Shown piece after piece: positions 6,360-8,816 of a DNA stretch of 8,816 bases. Under the pieces are notes generated by a model. The model saw only the letters and a program-made list of their open reading frames with translations. It made no database searches and was not told the DNA's origin. Source of the DNA: Candidatus Izemoplasma sp. (GTDB taxonomy: Bacteria; Bacillota_I; Bacilli_A; Izemoplasmatales; Izemoplasmataceae); NCBI GenBank assembly GCA_007123975.1, contig SLFZ01000123.1:1-8816 (forward strand). The letters are read 5' to 3'. A program made the position numbers and the translations under genes. Every line of letters starts with the position of its first letter. The stretch's first letter is position 1.

Positions 6360-8712
6360 AACGTAAGGTTGCACCAAACACCGTGTTAAGCTGTTCAACA
6401 ACGGCATCGACACGGCGGTCGACGTGCTCGGCTTTCAAAGTGCCTTCGGGATCTTTAAAAACCATCCGGATGCCCAGCGATTTCTTATCGGCATCGAGAG
6501 GGCTTCCTTCGTACACATCAAAGACCTTGACCTCGCGGAGCGCGCCAATGCCTGTGTCGGTGACGGCTTTGACGACATCGCCCGCAGGAACCTCGCGATC
6601 AATGACGATCGCAATGTCGCGCTCAATCGCCGGGTAGCGGTCAATCGGCTGATGACGGAGCGCATCTTCACGCACACCATAGAGCGCATCCAAGTCGAGT
6701 TCAAAGGCGTAGACATCCTCAAGGTCTTGTTTCGATGCCAGGGTTGGGTGAACCTTGGCGATGTGTCCTATTCTCGTCTCCCCGACGTCGATGAAAGCGG
6801 CTTGATGAGGATGGAAATCCTCAAGCGTTGCTTGCGTGTAAGTCGCCTGCACACCGAAGCGATCAAACAAGGCTTCTACAATGGCTTTGGCGGTATAGAA
6901 GGTTAAGGCAGGCGTGGTCTGCCAATAGCGGCTTTGGTGCTGACCGTGCATGATTCCGGCCAGCTTCTCAATTTCACCATCATCAGTGTAGATGTGTCCG
7001 ATTTCAAAGAGGTGCACAGACGTTTGCCCACGAGCGGCGTTATAGGCAACGGCCTCCAGCAATCCACCAATCGGGCTTAAACGCAAGACGGCACGACGTT
7101 CGCTCATCGGATGCTTCACCGACACCGGCGCGCCTTTTTCTAAGGCGTAGCGCCCGACCGTATCGGCGCTTCTCAGGCTGTAGGTTTTGGCTTCGTTTAG
7201 CCCGAGCCCCAGCAACGTTTCACGCACGGCGCGACGAAAACGCTGTTTTTCGGTCAACTCACCGACCGACACTGTCGCGGGCAACGTTTCGGGCACGGAT
7301 GCGTAGCCGTGAATGCGCCCAATCTCTTCAATTAAGTCCTGGTAGTTTTCAAAGTCCGGTCGGCGCGTCGGTTTGACGACAGCGATGACATCGCCTTTGA
7401 TGCTGTATTGGAAGCGTAACCGCTTAAGCAAATCTTCCACACGTGCTTTTGGCAACTCGATTCCTAGCACTTTATTCAGTGTGTTAAGAGAGAGTTCAAT
7501 GGTTTCTTCTCGTCGATCAAGCGCATCGAAATAGGCGACATCGTTGCGTACCGTCGCCCCGGCATACTCAATAAGCAACGCCGTTGCTCGGTCGAGCGCG
7601 TAACGTATCTTACCGACATCAATGCCCTTTTCAAAGCGCATGCTCGATTCGCTTCGAAGGTCCAGACGCGTCGCCGTGCGTCGCACGTGTAAGGGCGAAA
7701 ACGCCGCCGACTCAAGCAGGATGCTCGTTGTCTTTTCGTGCACCTCGGTCTCGGCACCACCCATCACGCCGCCAAGGGCGATTGGGCGTTTTCCGTCGGT
7801 GATGAGGATGTCGCCAGCTTCGAGGATTCTCGTCTTATCGTCGAGGGTGGTAAACGTCTCGCCTTGGCGTGCTTCGCGCACAACGATTGTGTCGCTGTTT
7901 AAAAGCGTATAATCAAACGCATGCAACGGTTGACCGGTTTCAAGCATGACGTAGTTTGTGATGTCAACGACGTTGTTGATGGGACGGATGCCTGCGGCGA
8001 TGAGACGCGCTTTCATCCAAGCCGGACTGGGTTTGATGGTGATGTTTTCAATGACCGAGCCATAGTATGCTTGACAGGCATCGGTGTCACTTGATATTGT
8101 CATCGGATTGGTTTTGTCGCTGTAGCGTACCTTCGGTTCAGGAATGGTGAGGGCGGTATCAAACATCGCCGCCACGTCATACGCGACCCCATGCATCGAC
8201 AACAAATCCATGCGATTGGGCGTGAGGTCAAGCTCGACGATGTCGTCGTTGAATCCGAGCGCTTCAAGCGCATCAGTGCCGACTTTCACAGCGTCTTCGA
8301 TGACATGAATGCCGGTTTCTTGGTGGTATTTCATCTCTAACCCGAGCTCGCTTAAACTGCAGATCATGCCATGGCTGTTGACGCTGCGGATGCTGGTGTT
8401 TTTAATTGTGAGTCCTCCCGCGAGCGTCGCACCTTCTAGCGCAACAACCACGTGTTGTCCGGCGGCGACGTTTGGCGCGCCGCAGACGATGGTCAACGTT
8501 TGCGTGCCGACGTCTACCTCGCAGACGGATAGTTTATCGGCGTTTGGATGGGCTTCACACGACTCAACATAGCCGATAACGAGGTTGTTTGCGTCGACGA
8601 GTTTTTCGGTTGAGGCCACTTCCATGCTATGCAGAGTGAAGGTGTCGGCGAGGGTGTCCACGTCGACATCGACGTTCACGAAATCGCGTAACCAGTTTAA
8701 CGATACTCTCAT
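6358..8712 (-). CDS. pheT: Phenylalanyl-tRNA synthetase beta subunit
   Basis: The product is 784 residues, close to the roughly 800 usual for bacterial PheT. With PheS it forms the alpha2-beta2 enzyme that charges tRNA-Phe. In order: an N-terminal segment (MRVSLNWLRDFV), an OB-fold tRNA-binding domain at about 40-150 (VIGYVESCEAHPNADKLSVC), the B3/B4 editing domain at about 215-375 (RPINNVVDITNYVMLETGQP at 243-262 and GGVMGG at 314-319), the B5 domain at about 400-470 ending in RPDFENYQDLIEEIGRIHGY, the catalytic-like core at about 480-680, and the FDX-ACB anticodon-binding domain at about 690-784 (YPAIERDIAIVID). The ATG overlaps the pheS stop as ATGA and has AAGGGGGG (8726-8719) six bases upstream. 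The promoter must lie outside the window, ahead of pheS. All domains are present. Confidence 0.98.
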   Translation of the reverse strand: MRVSLNWLRDFVNVDVDVDTLADTFTLHSMEVASTEKLVDANNLVIGYVESCEAHPNADKLSVCEVDVGTQTLTIVCGAPNVAAGQHVVVALEGATLAGGLTIKNTSIRSVNSHGMICSLSELGLEMKYHQETGIHVIEDAVKVGTDALEALGFNDDIVELDLTPNRMDLLSMHGVAYDVAAMFDTALTIPEPKVRYSDKTNPMTISSDTDACQAYYGSVIENITIKPSPAWMKARLIAAGIRPINNVVDITNYVMLETGQPLHAFDYTLLNSDTIVVREARQGETFTTLDDKTRILEAGDILITDGKRPIALGGVMGGAETEVHEKTTSILLESAAFSPLHVRRTATRLDLRSESSMRFEKGIDVGKIRYALDRATALLIEYAGATVRNDVAYFDALDRREETIELSLNTLNKVLGIELPKARVEDLLKRLRFQYSIKGDVIAVVKPTRRPDFENYQDLIEEIGRIHGYASVPETLPATVSVGELTEKQRFRRAVRETLLGLGLNEAKTYSLRSADTVGRYALEKGAPVSVKHPMSERRAVLRLSPIGGLLEAVAYNAARGQTSVHLFEIGHIYTDDGEIEKLAGIMHGQHQSRYWQTTPALTFYTAKAIVEALFDRFGVQATYTQATLEDFHPHQAAFIDVGETRIGHIAKVHPTLASKQDLEDVYAFELDLDALYGVREDALRHQPIDRYPAIERDIAIVIDREVPAGDVVKAVTDTGIGALREVKVFDVYEGSPLDADKKSLGIRMVFKDPEGTLKAEHVDRRVDAVVEQLNTVFGATLR

Positions 8713-8816
8713 GATAAGCCCCCCTTGAACTGCGCTAAGAAGCGCACGTCGTTGGTGTAGAAATGCCGGATGTCGTCGATGCCGTACTTCAGCATCGCCA
8801 AGCGCTCCACGCCCAC
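8709..8816 (-). CDS. pheS: Phenylalanyl-tRNA synthetase alpha subunit (3' end only)
   Basis: The last 35 codons and the stop of a gene that enters from the right edge. The peptide VGVERLAMLKYGIDDIRHFY followed by TNDVRFLAQFKGGLS matches the conserved C terminus of PheS, including the motif 3 region (G-x-ERLAML) that binds ATP and the usual ...R-FL-QF ending. PheS is the catalytic subunit. The stop TGA (8711-8709) shares bases with the pheT ATG, giving a four-base ATGA overlap and probable translational coupling. Confidence 0.96.
   Translation of the reverse strand: MGVERLAMLKYGIDDIRHFYTNDVRFLAQFKGGLS
8719..8726 (-). promoter_or_regulatory. Ribosome binding site for pheT inside the pheS 3' end
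   Basis: AAGGGGGG on the minus strand, six bases before the pheT ATG, coded within the Lys-Gly-Gly near the end of PheS. It includes a run of six G, which is also a place where sequencing length errors could occur. Confidence 0.55.

Noticed and set aside
1..8816. Hidden defence system, CRISPR array, insertion sequence, tRNA or riboswitch
   Set aside because: No spaced repeats, transposase-like protein, cloverleaf or long structured leader was found by reading. The longest gap without a gene is 253 bases and is accounted for by promoters.

Overview
This window looks like ordinary chromosome from a bacterium with the standard genetic code and roughly balanced base composition (judged by eye, near 50% G+C). 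TGA is a true stop for pheS, rlmN and addB, which argues against the mycoplasma code. An AddAB-type (not RecBCD) break-repair nuclease and AGGAGG-type ribosome binding sites point to the Bacillota or a close relative. The unusually short AddB would fit a lineage near the Mollicutes or Erysipelotrichia, but that placement is a guess.

Layout from left to right. Positions 1-3511 are a minus-strand operon, rlmN > addB > addA, with almost no spacing: 3 bases separate rlmN and the assigned addB start, and addB and addA overlap by 4 bases (ATGA). Only the first 26 codons of addA are inside the window. A short intergenic stretch (3512-3658) holds an extended -10 promoter for rlmN and a strong terminator for the next gene. 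Positions 3659-4768 are ald (alanine dehydrogenase, minus). Positions 4769-5021 are a divergent promoter region. Positions 5022-6329 are a plus-strand MocR/GabR-type regulator (GntR DNA-binding domain fused to an aminotransferase-like domain). A two-way terminator at 6330-6359 is shared with the convergent pheT (6358-8712, minus), which overlaps the end of pheS (8709-8816, partial) by ATGA.

Functionally these are three separate units: phenylalanyl-tRNA charging (pheST), alanine catabolism with a likely divergent regulator (ald plus the MocR-like gene), and rRNA/tRNA adenine methylation co-transcribed with double-strand break processing (rlmN-addBA).

I see no mobile element, CRISPR array, RNA gene or clearly new multi-gene system. 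The points most worth a second look are: the MocR-like regulator has arginine where the family has its PLP-binding lysine; AddB is about 800 residues, lacks a visible Walker A, yet keeps a complete nuclease and iron-sulfur motif set; and the rlmN/addB junction has a canonical-looking ATGA start that hits a stop after six codons, leaving addB to start from TTG.
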